From NCBI GenBank assembly GCA_963830175.1, contig CAWHKV010000006.1, positions 62,001 through 126,000 of the forward strand: a stretch of DNA of 64,000 bases. Reading direction: 5' to 3'. The translations under genes were made by a program, and so were the position numbers. The first letter of the stretch is position 1. Every line of letters begins with the position of its first letter. This DNA comes from JBBRBB01 sp963830175 (GTDB lineage: Bacteria > Bacteroidota > Bacteroidia > Chitinophagales > Chitinophagaceae). This document shows positions 27,382-36,652 of this stretch, piece after piece. A model generated the notes under the pieces. It saw nothing but the letters and a program-made list of their open reading frames with translations, was not told the origin of the DNA and made no database searches.

Positions 27382-29853
27382 TTAGTTTGGTTGCAACCCG
27401 ATTAAATTAGCCATTAACCTGTATGCCCCGGGAACGCCGGCAGGCAGCTGCCTGAAAAAAACAAGACCTGTATAAACAAAATTTCCTTTTCCATATTTGG
27501 CAATAACCAGGCTGCCATTGGAAGCACTTTCTCCTGCATCGTTCATAGCGATAGGTGCAGAAAAATGATCATCCAGATTTTCTGCCTGGTATATACTGCG
27601 CTCCTGTATCCAGCCACTAAAATCTTCTGCAGAAATTTTATTGGGATAATTGAGAGCAGGTGATTGCGGTTGAAGAATTTTTACTTCAGCATTCTCATCT
27701 GTAACCCTGGTTCTGCCAACACTAAAATTATATGGACCAATGCGATCGCCTGATACGGTACTTAAATAATTACTGGTGTTATACTGTACAATTAGATTTC
27801 CACCATTGCTTATATACCTCATTAAAACATCATAAACTTCGTTAAGCCATTCATGTACATTATATGCACGAACGCCGGTAATTATTGCATCATAACTTTT
27901 AAGGTTAGCATCGGTTAAATCTTTTTGCTGTAGCAACGTAACTTCATAACCCATTTGCTGCAAAGCCTGTGGCACCTTATCACCGGCACCTTCTATATAG
28001 CCTATGGTTTTCCCTTTTGTAATTATATCCAGTTTTTCAACCCTTGCTTTTACAGGGCTATAATATAATATACCGGGAATGTGGTCGTAGGTAATTATAT
28101 GTTCTTCAAAAAGCTGAATGGTTTTTCCGTTTTCGAGTGCATCAACCGATAGGTCGGTAGATGCAACGGAAGCATCTGTAACGACAGACTTGAAGGTTTG
28201 TGAAGTAACTTGATTTAAACTTGTAGAAAATGATGCAGGTGATAAATTTAATTTGCCTGAAGAAGAAAGTTGAATGGATAAAGAATCTGTTTTTAATCGG
28301 GCATGCACCATTAAATTAATGGGTTTTTGCAACCCTTGGGAAATTATGTATACCGGTTGATCTAACATGGCAGTAACCGATGGCACCACTCTTAAAGGTT
28401 GATATAGTTCTCCCTTTACAGGGTCGGTTGTTTTATACTTAACAGGCTTTTCAAAAGTTAGTTTTGTACCAAAAAAATCGATGGTGAAATGTGCGGTATA
28501 AGCAGCATCATTTTCAGCTTTACCTATCAGTTGCTGATCATTTACTGTAAAACTTCCATTCACGTTTTTTCCTGTAATCCAGTAGGGTTGTGAGATTGAT
28601 TTAGTTTGAGCTACATAAATTGTTTTATTAAAACTATGATTGACATTGGCTTCAAGTGGCAAATTAAAAGTTGAATCAACCTGTTCTAATGAGATTTTTT
28701 TAAGGGTGGCATTCACTACATTTCTTATGTTAACAAAGAATTGAATTTTTAAACTATCGCCCTGAACTGCATATTCATTACCTGTGGTTGCTTCTGCAAA
28801 AAGCCCGCTGCTTTGCGCAATGAGTTGTTTAATTTCTTCCAATTTTATATTTCTCCAGAAAGCATCATCAATTTTTTCAACAGCCTTGTACAATTGCACT
28901 AACTGTTGAACCATTTTTTCAGGGTGTTCGAAATTATAACGGGCAATAAGCACATCTATTTGTTGTTGAATATGGTCGCCACCCCTTACCCTGCTCCAGG
29001 AATTTTTAACTCCATGTAACAAACTGTCTTTAGGTAAAGAACCACCCGTTGTATTAAAATATTCAAAAGACTGCCCCCTTTGTCTTGGCACACCAAACCC
29101 CTGGCTTTTATGCTGGCTACGGCTTTCGCTTGAAATTTCACCATAACTTTTTCCCAGTAAATTATTATACACACCCACATCTACCTTTAATTGTGTACTG
29201 TCTATAGTGTTATTGGCACCAAAATTATAAGTGTTCCATAAAATTCTTTTCGCCTGCCAGGGTTCAACACCATATTTAAATTGTTCAGGAAATTTAGTGT
29301 TATCTGCTGCAGCAATAAAGGCTTCATTTGCCAGAATAGAGGATGCTGCATGGTGTCCGTGCCCTGCCCTTTCATCACCAGGAAACCGCGTAATAATTAC
29401 ATCAGGCCTAAACTTTCTTATCACCCAAACAATATCGCTCAGAATTTTGTCGTGCCCCCACGTATCTATTGCTTCAGCCGATGATTTACTATAACCAAAA
29501 TCGTAAGCTCTTGTAAAAAATTGTTCAGCGCCATCTATTCTGCGTGCAGCAAGCAACTCCTGTGTTCTGATCAATCCCAATTCTATTCCCTGCTCTTTGC
29601 CAATAAGATTTTGCCCACCATCCCCACGCGTTAAACTTAAGTAACCGGTACGGTATAACTTTTCTCTGGACAGGTAGGTTAATAATCTTGTATTCTCATC
29701 ATCCGGGTGGGCAGCAATGTATAAAACCGAACCTAATACATTTAATTTTTTCAGGTTCATCAATACATCTGCAGAGTTAAATGTTTCTGGTTGCTGAGCA
29801 TGTATATTATGTGTAAAGAGTGCTAAAAAAAATATAATAACAAATCTTTTCAT
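27382..29853 (-). CDS. PIG-L family deacetylase with C-terminal glutaminase-like domain
   Basis: 823 residues with signal peptide (MKRFVIIFFLALFTHNIHAQ). The zinc-dependent de-N-acetylase domain occupies about residues 40-290, with AAHPDDENT (H49, D51, D52), SLTRGDGGQN and GDERAGHGHHAAS. Beta-sandwich regions follow at about 350-560. A ThuA/GATase-like domain lies at about 610-800 (YEVTLLQQKD, YDAIITGVRAYN, YISNGGNLIVQYN). Exported PIG-L enzymes of this type probably deacetylate N-acetylhexosamines in environmental glycans. Converges with the sulfatase gene with 5 bp between stops. Confidence 0.88.
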   Translation of the reverse strand: MKRFVIIFFLALFTHNIHAQQPETFNSADVLMNLKKLNVLGSVLYIAAHPDDENTRLLTYLSREKLYRTGYLSLTRGDGGQNLIGKEQGIELGLIRTQELLAARRIDGAEQFFTRAYDFGYSKSSAEAIDTWGHDKILSDIVWVIRKFRPDVIITRFPGDERAGHGHHAASSILANEAFIAAADNTKFPEQFKYGVEPWQAKRILWNTYNFGANNTIDSTQLKVDVGVYNNLLGKSYGEISSESRSQHKSQGFGVPRQRGQSFEYFNTTGGSLPKDSLLHGVKNSWSRVRGGDHIQQQIDVLIARYNFEHPEKMVQQLVQLYKAVEKIDDAFWRNIKLEEIKQLIAQSSGLFAEATTGNEYAVQGDSLKIQFFVNIRNVVNATLKKISLEQVDSTFNLPLEANVNHSFNKTIYVAQTKSISQPYWITGKNVNGSFTVNDQQLIGKAENDAAYTAHFTIDFFGTKLTFEKPVKYKTTDPVKGELYQPLRVVPSVTAMLDQPVYIISQGLQKPINLMVHARLKTDSLSIQLSSSGKLNLSPASFSTSLNQVTSQTFKSVVTDASVASTDLSVDALENGKTIQLFEEHIITYDHIPGILYYSPVKARVEKLDIITKGKTIGYIEGAGDKVPQALQQMGYEVTLLQQKDLTDANLKSYDAIITGVRAYNVHEWLNEVYDVLMRYISNGGNLIVQYNTSNYLSTVSGDRIGPYNFSVGRTRVTDENAEVKILQPQSPALNYPNKISAEDFSGWIQERSIYQAENLDDHFSAPIAMNDAGESASNGSLVIAKYGKGNFVYTGLVFFRQLPAGVPGAYRLMANLIGLQPN

Positions 29854-30045
29854 TAATCGGTGTTTGTAAACGAAGATAAGTTTGAAACAAGGAAGATGAA
29901 AAACATCTTGTCATAACAAAATATTTGAATTTTTTTATATTGAATGCTGCATCTACCCCAATATTCCTTTAAGGCATGATTTTTTTGTAAATTATATTGT
30001 TGAACTAAACAAGCTTCAACGGTCACCACTCAAAATTTATAAAAT

Positions 30046-30372
30046 ATGAACGGATACCACACATACAAAGAATGTATAGATGCATGCCTATCCTGTGCCG
30101 CCATTTGCAACCATTGTGCTGCTGAATGCACGCAGGAAAATGATGTTCAGAAAATGGCAGATTGCATAAGGCTTGATATGCAATGCGCAGCCTTATGTTA
30201 TGCTGCTGCGCAATTAATGAGTATGGGCAGCGATAAGTCTAAACAAATTTGCGAATTATGCGCTGACCTTTGTGATCTCTGCGGAAATGAATGTGCCAAG
30301 CATGACACGGAACACTGTAAGGAGTGCGCAGAAGCGTGTAAAAACTGCGCCGACAAATGCAGGAAAATGTAA
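30046..30372 (+). CDS. Four-helix-bundle copper-binding (Csp-like) protein
   Basis: 108 residues with 19 cysteines in the repeating CxxxC / CxxC spacing of cytosolic copper-storage proteins (C10, C14, C17, C21, C24, C28; C69, C72, C76, C79, C83; C91, C94, C98, C101, C105). The Cys side chains line the inside of a four-helix bundle and can hold many Cu(I) ions in characterised members. There is no signal peptide, so this copy is probably cytosolic. It precedes a lipoprotein gene by 96 bp on the same strand. Confidence 0.9.
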   Translation: MNGYHTYKECIDACLSCAAICNHCAAECTQENDVQKMADCIRLDMQCAALCYAAAQLMSMGSDKSKQICELCADLCDLCGNECAKHDTEHCKECAEACKNCADKCRKM

Positions 30373-30468
30373 ATGTAATGGAGGAGAAATTCCTGCATTT
30401 TTTTTATAATCCAAGGAGGTATAGAAAGTTTAATAATTCGTAACATTGTAAACACTATAAATGTTACG

Positions 30469-31527
30469 ATGAAGTATACTGTCTTTTTTTTTATAATAAT
30501 TACCATCATTTCATGCAATAATAATACTGAAGAAAACGTAACGCAACCAGAGGTTGTTTCGGTTGCGTATGGTAAAATGCCTGCATTAACTTTTGCTAAA
30601 AATGAATTGCATGTTATTTATGGAAGCAACGACAGTTTGCTTTACACTGCATCTTCCGACAATGGATCTGATTACCAGGCCCCGCAGCTACTTGATGTAA
30701 TTCCGGGGCTTGTTGCTTCAGCTACCCGCGGTCCTCAAATCGCTCCGACAAATAATGGGTTAGCAGTACTCGCTGTAAATAATGCAGGAGATATTCTTTC
30801 ATATACATGGGCAAATAATAAGTGGACAAAGACAGCCAGAGTAAATGATGTAGATACAATTAATAAAGAAGGTTTTGTTGCATTAGCCGGAGATGGAAAA
30901 GATTTTTTATTTGCCGTATGGCCCGATTTGCGAAATGATAATTTTAATAAAATTGTTGGCAGCAGGTCCTTTGATGGTGGCCAAACGTGGGAGAAAAATA
31001 AAGTGATCTATCGTTCACCTGACAGTACAGTTTGCGAATGTTGCAAGCAATCTGTGACCGTAAAAGGTGACCGGGTAATTATTATGTTTCGCAACTGGCT
31101 GGATGGAAACAGGGATATGTATGTAATTGAATCTTACGATAAGGGTAAAACCTTTGGCGATGCTGAAAAGCTGGGTAATGGAAACTGGGCGCTTAATGGC
31201 TGCCCGATGGATGGTGGAAATTTAACTATTGACGGTAATGAAAAAGTGCAAACAGTTTGGAAAAGAGAACAAAACATATTTGCCTGTGAAAGCGGAATGA
31301 ATGAAAACCTTATTGGTAAAGGCAGAGGTTGTACGCTTGAATCAATAAATGATGACGTTGTTTATGCATGGGCTGAAGAAGAAGATATCAAATGCCTGTT
31401 ACCTAATGGAAAGTCCCTGGTTATAGGTAAAGGATCGTTGCCTACTCTAGAGAAAATAGACAATGAAAATGTACTCTGCATGTGGCAGAATGATGGAAGA
31501 ATTATGAGTAAAGTTTTACATTTATAA
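30469..31527 (+). CDS. BNR/sialidase-like beta-propeller lipoprotein
   Basis: 352 residues. The lipoprotein signal ends in IISC (C16). The body is a beta propeller with an Asp-box (SFDGGQTWEKN) and related blades (ESYDKGKTFGDAEKLG). A clustered motif DSTVCECCKQSV adds three close cysteines, and further single Cys residues occur in ALNGCPMDGG and GRGCTLES. The sialidase catalytic arginine triad is not evident, so hydrolase activity is doubtful. Position just after a copper-storage-like gene, together with the CxCC motif, hints at metal handling; this is speculative. Confidence 0.7.
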   Translation: MKYTVFFFIIITIISCNNNTEENVTQPEVVSVAYGKMPALTFAKNELHVIYGSNDSLLYTASSDNGSDYQAPQLLDVIPGLVASATRGPQIAPTNNGLAVLAVNNAGDILSYTWANNKWTKTARVNDVDTINKEGFVALAGDGKDFLFAVWPDLRNDNFNKIVGSRSFDGGQTWEKNKVIYRSPDSTVCECCKQSVTVKGDRVIIMFRNWLDGNRDMYVIESYDKGKTFGDAEKLGNGNWALNGCPMDGGNLTIDGNEKVQTVWKREQNIFACESGMNENLIGKGRGCTLESINDDVVYAWAEEEDIKCLLPNGKSLVIGKGSLPTLEKIDNENVLCMWQNDGRIMSKVLHL

Positions 31528-31560
31528 ATAAAGATCACCAAACATTTGATGATCTTTATT
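31527..31560. terminator. Bidirectional terminator
   Basis: The perfect 11-bp inverted repeat AATAAAGATCA / TGATCTTTATT has a 12-base spacer. It sits between the convergent BNR gene and the beta-barrel receptor gene, with T-rich flanks on both strands. Confidence 0.75.
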
Positions 31561-31570
31561 TCAATTTTTA

Positions 31571-34003
31571 TTAATTGGATTTAACCCTGCTTTTCTCTTC
31601 CTGGGCACTGTTTCTTTCTTTGTGCTCCGCACCCTGACCTTTGCTGAACCTGTAAGTAAAACTGAGATTTACAACGCGGCTTTCCCATTTATTGTGAACG
31701 CTTACATCAATATTTTGGTAACGTGTATACCCGTTAAACTGTTGAATATTCATAAAATCCTGGACACTTAGTTTTAATGTTCCTTTATTCTTTAAAACTT
31801 TCTGTGATGCTCCAAAATTCACTTTGGTCATAGGATCTGCCAGCATGGTTGCACCATCAAGCATTTTTGATCTGTAGAATCCGCTAAGTTCTAAGGAAAG
31901 GGATTCACTAACCTGGAAACTATTATTGAAGTTTATCATAAAACCTCCGCCATCTATTTGCAGGTAAGCATTATTAACGATGCCCGAATAGCTGTTATAT
32001 AATCCCTGCACATACATATTACTTCTCCACCATTTTGTTACAGGAATATTTGCGTTAATACTAAAGGTCGCATTATTAAGCAAACCAACATTGCTTTGCT
32101 TTACATAATTGGTATGCGTACTGTCAACCTGTTCCAAAACCTGTTCAATAATATCAGTAGTTCTATTATAGCCAATTGTTGTGGTTAAAAAATTTTTATA
32201 CGAATGGCTTGCTTCTATGTTATGACTGAATTGCGGTTGCAGGTATGGGTTACCGGCTTCATATGTGTATTTATCCAGGAAATAATAAAAAGGATTTAGT
32301 GATTCGTAATCCGGTCTTCCAATTCTTCGCCCATAATTAATACTATACTGGTTATTGTCGTTTGGTGTAAAGCTTATATATGCCGTGGGAAACAGGTTGG
32401 TGTAACTTCTGTCAAAAGAAATATTTTTAACAGCCTGGTTACCTTTTGATATGGTGTTCTCTGCACGCAACCCAGCCTGAGCACTCCATTGCTTATTGAA
32501 TTTTTTATTAAAGTTTATGTAACCCGCATGAATGATCTCTGTATAAATAAAATGATTTGAGCGGCCTGTATCGGTTACCCATTCACTACTCAGCAGGTTA
32601 TCATATCGCGCATTGTTATCCGTTTCAACTTTGCTTGTTTTAAAGCCCGCTTCAAATTTCAAACCTTCGGCAAGAGGTTGTGTATAGTCTGTTTTAAAAC
32701 TATTAATTACAATGGTCCCTGGTAAATTGCCACGCAATATTTCATCATCCGAAATTTTATCACCCGCCGGTGAATAAAACATGTTGTTGAAAAGCTGGGT
32801 GCTGGAATTGTTGTAAGTAATTCTATCTGCATCGGCGGTAAGTTCTTTACCTGAAGAATCAAAAACATGTTTAAAATTTAAATTAATACCAAAGTTTTCA
32901 TGTTTGTCGTTTGTACCACTTATTGCTCTTGTTTCAGAAATTAATACATTCTTACCATCATAAATATTGGTAGTATTTAAACCATTAAAACTTAATGGGG
33001 TTACAGAACCGTTCAATGCTAAACCTAAAGTGGTTTTTTTGCTAATGAAATAATCTGCACCGGCTTTATAGTTGTGTGTTTGGAAATGCCTTTGCATGTC
33101 AGCATTTTGAATAAAAACAGATTCAATTAAACCAGTAGAATCGTTCCGAAACCTGCGTGTTAGTTCTAACCTGTTGTAAGATTCATTATAATTATAGCTA
33201 TATAATCCAAATAAATTTATTTTCCCATTCCGGTAGTTAATGTTTAAGCTTTCGTTTGTTTTTGGATAACTGCCTATGCCACCACCAGCTGTTAGGTTAA
33301 TATTTAGCCCGGTTATTTTAGATTTTTTAGTTTTTATGTTTATGATCCCAGAATTACCGGCCGCATCGTATTTTGCCGGGGGATTGGTCATTATTTCAAT
33401 TTGGTCCAGGTTTGTACCAGGCGTACTTTTAAGCATTGTTATCAAATCTTCACCACTTAAATAAGTGGGTCTTCCATCAATAAGTATTAAAACACCCTGT
33501 TTCCCTTTCAGGCTAATATTTCCATCTTTATCCAAAGAAATTCCCGGTGACTTTTCTAAAATTTCTAAAGCAGTTAACCCAGTATTTGTTGGTGAAGCAT
33601 CTACATTTATTAAAGTACGATCGGCCTTGTATTCGATCATTGCCTTTTTCGCAGTAACCGTTACGCCAGATAACAGGTTCTGTGTTAAAGCAAGGTCAAT
33701 ACCGGGCAGAACTATATTTTTATCTAATTGAATTGGTTTAGAATAATAATTTGAAGCCCCAATAACCTGAACATTTATTATGTATTCTCCGACTGGGGCT
33801 GATATTTGAAAGGATCCATTTTTCTCTGCAAGGAGGGAACTTATAATACTTGAATCATTTCCATTTAATAAATTGATGGTGGCAGCTTCAGATTTTCCGT
33901 TGCTAACGTGCACACTTCCACTTAAAGTAAAGGAGTCTAATTTACTCTGACTAAAAGAGTTAAACGATAAAAATAAGCAGAGAAACAATAAATACTTTTT
34001 CAT
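31571..34003 (-). CDS. TonB-dependent-receptor-like outer-membrane beta-barrel protein
   Basis: 810 residues from ATG 34003, which starts a clean signal peptide (MKKYLLFLCLFLSFNSFSQ). An upstream in-frame start at 34045 is less likely. Order: carboxypeptidase-regulatory-like domain, about 25-100; plug domain, about 115-225 (LEILEKSPGISLDKDGNISL, VLILIDGRPTYL, IEIMTNPPAKYDAAGNSGII); then a large barrel of the outer-membrane protein beta-barrel family. No SusD partner is adjacent. Bacteroidota members of this subfamily are often associated with PadR-type or stress regulation rather than glycan uptake. A palindrome in its promoter region fits separate control. Confidence 0.88.
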   Translation of the reverse strand: MKKYLLFLCLFLSFNSFSQSKLDSFTLSGSVHVSNGKSEAATINLLNGNDSSIISSLLAEKNGSFQISAPVGEYIINVQVIGASNYYSKPIQLDKNIVLPGIDLALTQNLLSGVTVTAKKAMIEYKADRTLINVDASPTNTGLTALEILEKSPGISLDKDGNISLKGKQGVLILIDGRPTYLSGEDLITMLKSTPGTNLDQIEIMTNPPAKYDAAGNSGIINIKTKKSKITGLNINLTAGGGIGSYPKTNESLNINYRNGKINLFGLYSYNYNESYNRLELTRRFRNDSTGLIESVFIQNADMQRHFQTHNYKAGADYFISKKTTLGLALNGSVTPLSFNGLNTTNIYDGKNVLISETRAISGTNDKHENFGINLNFKHVFDSSGKELTADADRITYNNSSTQLFNNMFYSPAGDKISDDEILRGNLPGTIVINSFKTDYTQPLAEGLKFEAGFKTSKVETDNNARYDNLLSSEWVTDTGRSNHFIYTEIIHAGYINFNKKFNKQWSAQAGLRAENTISKGNQAVKNISFDRSYTNLFPTAYISFTPNDNNQYSINYGRRIGRPDYESLNPFYYFLDKYTYEAGNPYLQPQFSHNIEASHSYKNFLTTTIGYNRTTDIIEQVLEQVDSTHTNYVKQSNVGLLNNATFSINANIPVTKWWRSNMYVQGLYNSYSGIVNNAYLQIDGGGFMINFNNSFQVSESLSLELSGFYRSKMLDGATMLADPMTKVNFGASQKVLKNKGTLKLSVQDFMNIQQFNGYTRYQNIDVSVHNKWESRVVNLSFTYRFSKGQGAEHKERNSAQEEKSRVKSN

Positions 34004-34042
34004 AAGTGATAATTTTAGTACCTGTTTTAATTTATTACAAAA

Positions 34043-34071
34043 CAAATGTAGGTACTATGCTTTACATAGTA
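34043..34071 (-). promoter_or_regulatory. Candidate promoter -7 box with overlapping palindromic operator
   Basis: On the minus strand TACATTTG (34050-34043) matches the Bacteroidota -7 consensus TAnnTTTG and lies 39 bp upstream of the receptor ATG. Immediately upstream is a 7-5-7 inverted repeat, TACTATG-CTTTA-CATAGTA (34053-34071), in the place where a repressor would block the -33/-7 spacer. No clear -33 TTTG at ideal spacing is visible. Confidence 0.45.
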
Positions 34072-34133
34072 TATGGCAACACTATGAACGGGTCATTAAA
34101 ATGATGACCGGCTAATTAGTTACTTAAGAAAAT

Positions 34134-35435
34134 TCAAGTGGTAATATTGGTCTTTTTAAAGACTGAAGGTTTAATGTATTTGGCATACCACATTAATAGT
34201 ATACCAGAGAGAACAAGAAATACTGAAATTATTTCAGCCTGGGTGGGGTGAAATCCAAAGATGGAATAGGTTGTGTTAACCCTTATTTTTTCAATTAAAA
34301 ATCGCTCCAATCCATTTACTATAAGGTAAAGACCAAATAATCTCCCGGGTTGTTTTAATTTTTTTCTAACCGACCATAACAACCCAAAAAGCAACAGACT
34401 CATCAGTATTTCATAAAAAGGTGTTGGATAAACGGGAAGTGGCAGGTAATAGCAAAAATTATCCCAGGTGCAATTTGGTATGTTGATACCAACCTCATTT
34501 ACATTGTGTGGGTATGAATATGCAAACAACCAATCGGGCAAACCCATGAAGGCTTTAACCGGTGTATGATGCACTGCTTCAACAGACCCGAACTGCTCCG
34601 AGTAGAACTGTGAGAAATTGTTTAGTATTTGGTTGAATTGTTCGGGATTTGCCGGGATTGCATCTCCTGCAGCATTGGTAACATAAGCACTGTTCACAAT
34701 GCCCCAGTCACCATCGCCTGCAACCTGGCAACCAATTCTTCCTAAACCATAAGCCAACATTAAAGAAGGGGCGGCAGCATCTGCTACATCTATAAACCGT
34801 ATACCGGATCGCTTAAAATAAATTCCAAGGGCAATGGTAGCTACAATTAATCCTCCATAAAAAGTAAGTCCGCTTGCTGATAAAAGATTTCCTATGGGAT
34901 CTTGTATAAAGCGATCCCAATTCTCAAGATTATCAAAAACTTTTGCACCCAGAAAACCAAATGCGGCAGCAATAATAACTATATCGCCCACCCTGTCGCT
35001 TGGCCAAATTCTAATCTTTCTTTTTTCAGGCTGAGGTAATTTTTTTTTATTCTTTTCCCACCATTTTAATCCTGCGAAAAACAAACCCAGTAAAATTCCT
35101 GCACCTGTATGTCCGCCGGAAGAAAAAATAAAAGACTGGGGATCGTTTAACGCACCCGGTATCAGGAAAACTCCAACGATCTTAAAACCTAAGACAAATC
35201 CCAGGAAAAAATTAATAAGCAGTTCAGCAAATGTAGCTGAGCGCCCTACAGTTACAATCGTTTCTTTAAATGTAAAGATACCTGCAGCCTGTTTTCTTCT
35301 AAGTTCTTTTACAAGAAAAACTGATGCTATTAAAAAGGCAAGTGCAACAAAAAATCCGAATGAATTTATTATTCTGAATGCTGGTATTTCTATGCCGAAA
35401 ATCTCTTTGAAAGCGTAATATAAATTAGGATACAT
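34134..35435 (-). CDS. lgt: Prolipoprotein diacylglyceryl transferase
   Basis: 433 residues, longer than the E. coli enzyme because of the extended Bacteroidota form with inserted loops. It is polytopic in the inner membrane. Diagnostic stretches are GLTFYGGLIVATIALG and the signature GRIGCQVAGDGDWG, followed by YPTPFYEILMSLLLFGLLW and the late NGLERFLIEKIRVN. It transfers diacylglycerol from phosphatidylglycerol to the Cys of prolipoproteins. This supports the many lipoprotein signals in this window. The neighbouring receptor and bacilliredoxin genes are functionally unrelated. Confidence 0.92.
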   Translation of the reverse strand: MYPNLYYAFKEIFGIEIPAFRIINSFGFFVALAFLIASVFLVKELRRKQAAGIFTFKETIVTVGRSATFAELLINFFLGFVLGFKIVGVFLIPGALNDPQSFIFSSGGHTGAGILLGLFFAGLKWWEKNKKKLPQPEKRKIRIWPSDRVGDIVIIAAAFGFLGAKVFDNLENWDRFIQDPIGNLLSASGLTFYGGLIVATIALGIYFKRSGIRFIDVADAAAPSLMLAYGLGRIGCQVAGDGDWGIVNSAYVTNAAGDAIPANPEQFNQILNNFSQFYSEQFGSVEAVHHTPVKAFMGLPDWLFAYSYPHNVNEVGINIPNCTWDNFCYYLPLPVYPTPFYEILMSLLLFGLLWSVRKKLKQPGRLFGLYLIVNGLERFLIEKIRVNTTYSIFGFHPTQAEIISVFLVLSGILLMWYAKYIKPSVFKKTNITT

Positions 35436-35532
35436 TCTTTGGGTATTCCTTTTTTTGCAATGATACTTAAAAGAAGTAACATGATTATTGATATTACAAC
35501 TTACCTCACCTACAATTATTTAAAATAAAAAA

Positions 35533-35556
35533 TGCCCTTCCGTAAAAGGAAAGGCA
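35533..35556 (-). terminator. Rho-independent terminator of the bacilliredoxin gene
   Basis: On the minus strand TGCCTTTCC / GGAAGGGCA (one G-T wobble) with loop TTTTAC is followed by a run of T. It begins 22 bp beyond the stop at 35578. Confidence 0.75.
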
Positions 35557-35577
35557 CTTATACAATGAACCATTTAA

Positions 35578-35991
35578 TTAGCAATATTCTTCAAAAGCTG
35601 AGAGCAGGTTATTAGCGATCACTTGCGCAGGGCGACCTTCTATTTGGTGCCTTTCTATCATGTGAACCACTTCTCCATTTTTGAATAATGCAATTGCGGG
35701 TGATGATGGTGGATAAGGTAATAATCTTTCCCTGATCTTTTTAACAGCTTCCATATCAAAACCGGCAAAAGTTGTAGCAAGATTATCAGGTTTCTTATCA
35801 GAATTATTTACCGCCATTACAACTGCAGGGCGTGCGCTTCCTGCTGCACAACCACATATTGAATTGATCATTACAAGTGTGGTACCATCTCTTTCCAATG
35901 CTTCATCAACCTGACTTGCTGAAAGCAATTCCTCAAAACCATTTTGTGTAAGTTCAGCCTTCATCGGCATCACTATCTCTTTAGGATACAT
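35578..35991 (-). CDS. BrxA/BrxB family bacilliredoxin
   Basis: 137 residues starting MYPKEIVMPMKAELTQNGF, the standard family N-terminus. The active site is the unusual CGC motif (NSICGCAAGSARP), which reduces bacillithiol-mixed disulfides in Firmicutes and some Bacteroidota. The family's GFDMEAVKKIRERL and PYPPSSPAIALFKNGE stretches are intact. Cytoplasmic. It ends in its own terminator. Confidence 0.9.
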   Translation of the reverse strand: MYPKEIVMPMKAELTQNGFEELLSASQVDEALERDGTTLVMINSICGCAAGSARPAVVMAVNNSDKKPDNLATTFAGFDMEAVKKIRERLLPYPPSSPAIALFKNGEVVHMIERHQIEGRPAQVIANNLLSAFEEYC

Positions 35992-36170
35992 GTATGTAGA
36001 TTTTTACTTATGAGAAAAAACGAAATTATATCATATTACTTACAATAAACAAGCCATGTTGTCATATCATTATTATAAAATTTACACTTTATGTCAGTAA
36101 TTATAAGAAAAATGGTAATGGTGCCTAATTTGATTTGATTATAAAAATTATTAAAACAAAAACATATAAC

Positions 36171-36596
36171 ATGGCAATCGTAAAGAGAAATTACACAACA
36201 ACCGACAGTTTGCTTGATGAATTGTTTGCAGGCTTTGCACCCTTTAACGTTAAGGACAGCGGAAGCCGAAATGTACCAGTTAATATAACTGAAGATGGCG
36301 AAGGATTTAATCTTGAAGTGATTGCACCCGGAATTAAAAAAGAAGACATTAAGGTGCATTTTGAAGATAATCTTTTATCAATCAGCTATGAAAAGCCAAA
36401 GAACGAAGAAAGTAATCAAAGTTTAAAAAAACACAGGCAGGAGTTTGCACTTAGCAGCTTTAAGCGCAGTTTTTCTATTGATGAAAAAATTGCTGTTGAA
36501 AAAATAAATGCTAAATACGAAAATGGAATTTTAAAACTTTACTTACCAAAGAAAGATGAGGTAAAGTTGCAACCCAAGGAAATAACTATTCAGTAA
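36171..36596 (+). CDS. Small heat shock protein (Hsp20/alpha-crystallin)
   Basis: 141 residues from ATG 36171 (MAIVKRNYT). An earlier in-frame start at 36135 encodes a lysine/isoleucine-rich stretch that is probably untranslated leader. The alpha-crystallin domain runs from about residue 36 (VPVNITEDGEGFNLEVIAPGI) to the conserved late motif KINAKYENGILKLYLPK, with the A/G-x-L-like GILKL core. It is an ATP-independent holdase that oligomerises in the cytoplasm. A strong palindromic terminator follows. Confidence 0.92.
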   Translation: MAIVKRNYTTTDSLLDELFAGFAPFNVKDSGSRNVPVNITEDGEGFNLEVIAPGIKKEDIKVHFEDNLLSISYEKPKNEESNQSLKKHRQEFALSSFKRSFSIDEKIAVEKINAKYENGILKLYLPKKDEVKLQPKEITIQ

Positions 36597-36612
36597 ATGT
36601 TTTTTAAAAAAG

Positions 36613-36640
36613 AAAACCTGTTCAATTGAACAGGTTTTTT
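36613..36640. terminator. Bidirectional terminator
   Basis: A 26-bp perfect palindrome centred at 36625/36626 (AAAACCTGTTCAA / TTGAACAGGTTTT) is followed by T on the plus strand and by A/T-rich sequence on the other side. It separates the convergent Hsp20 and UDP-glucose dehydrogenase genes. Confidence 0.85.
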
Positions 36641-36652
36641 ATTAATAGTGAT

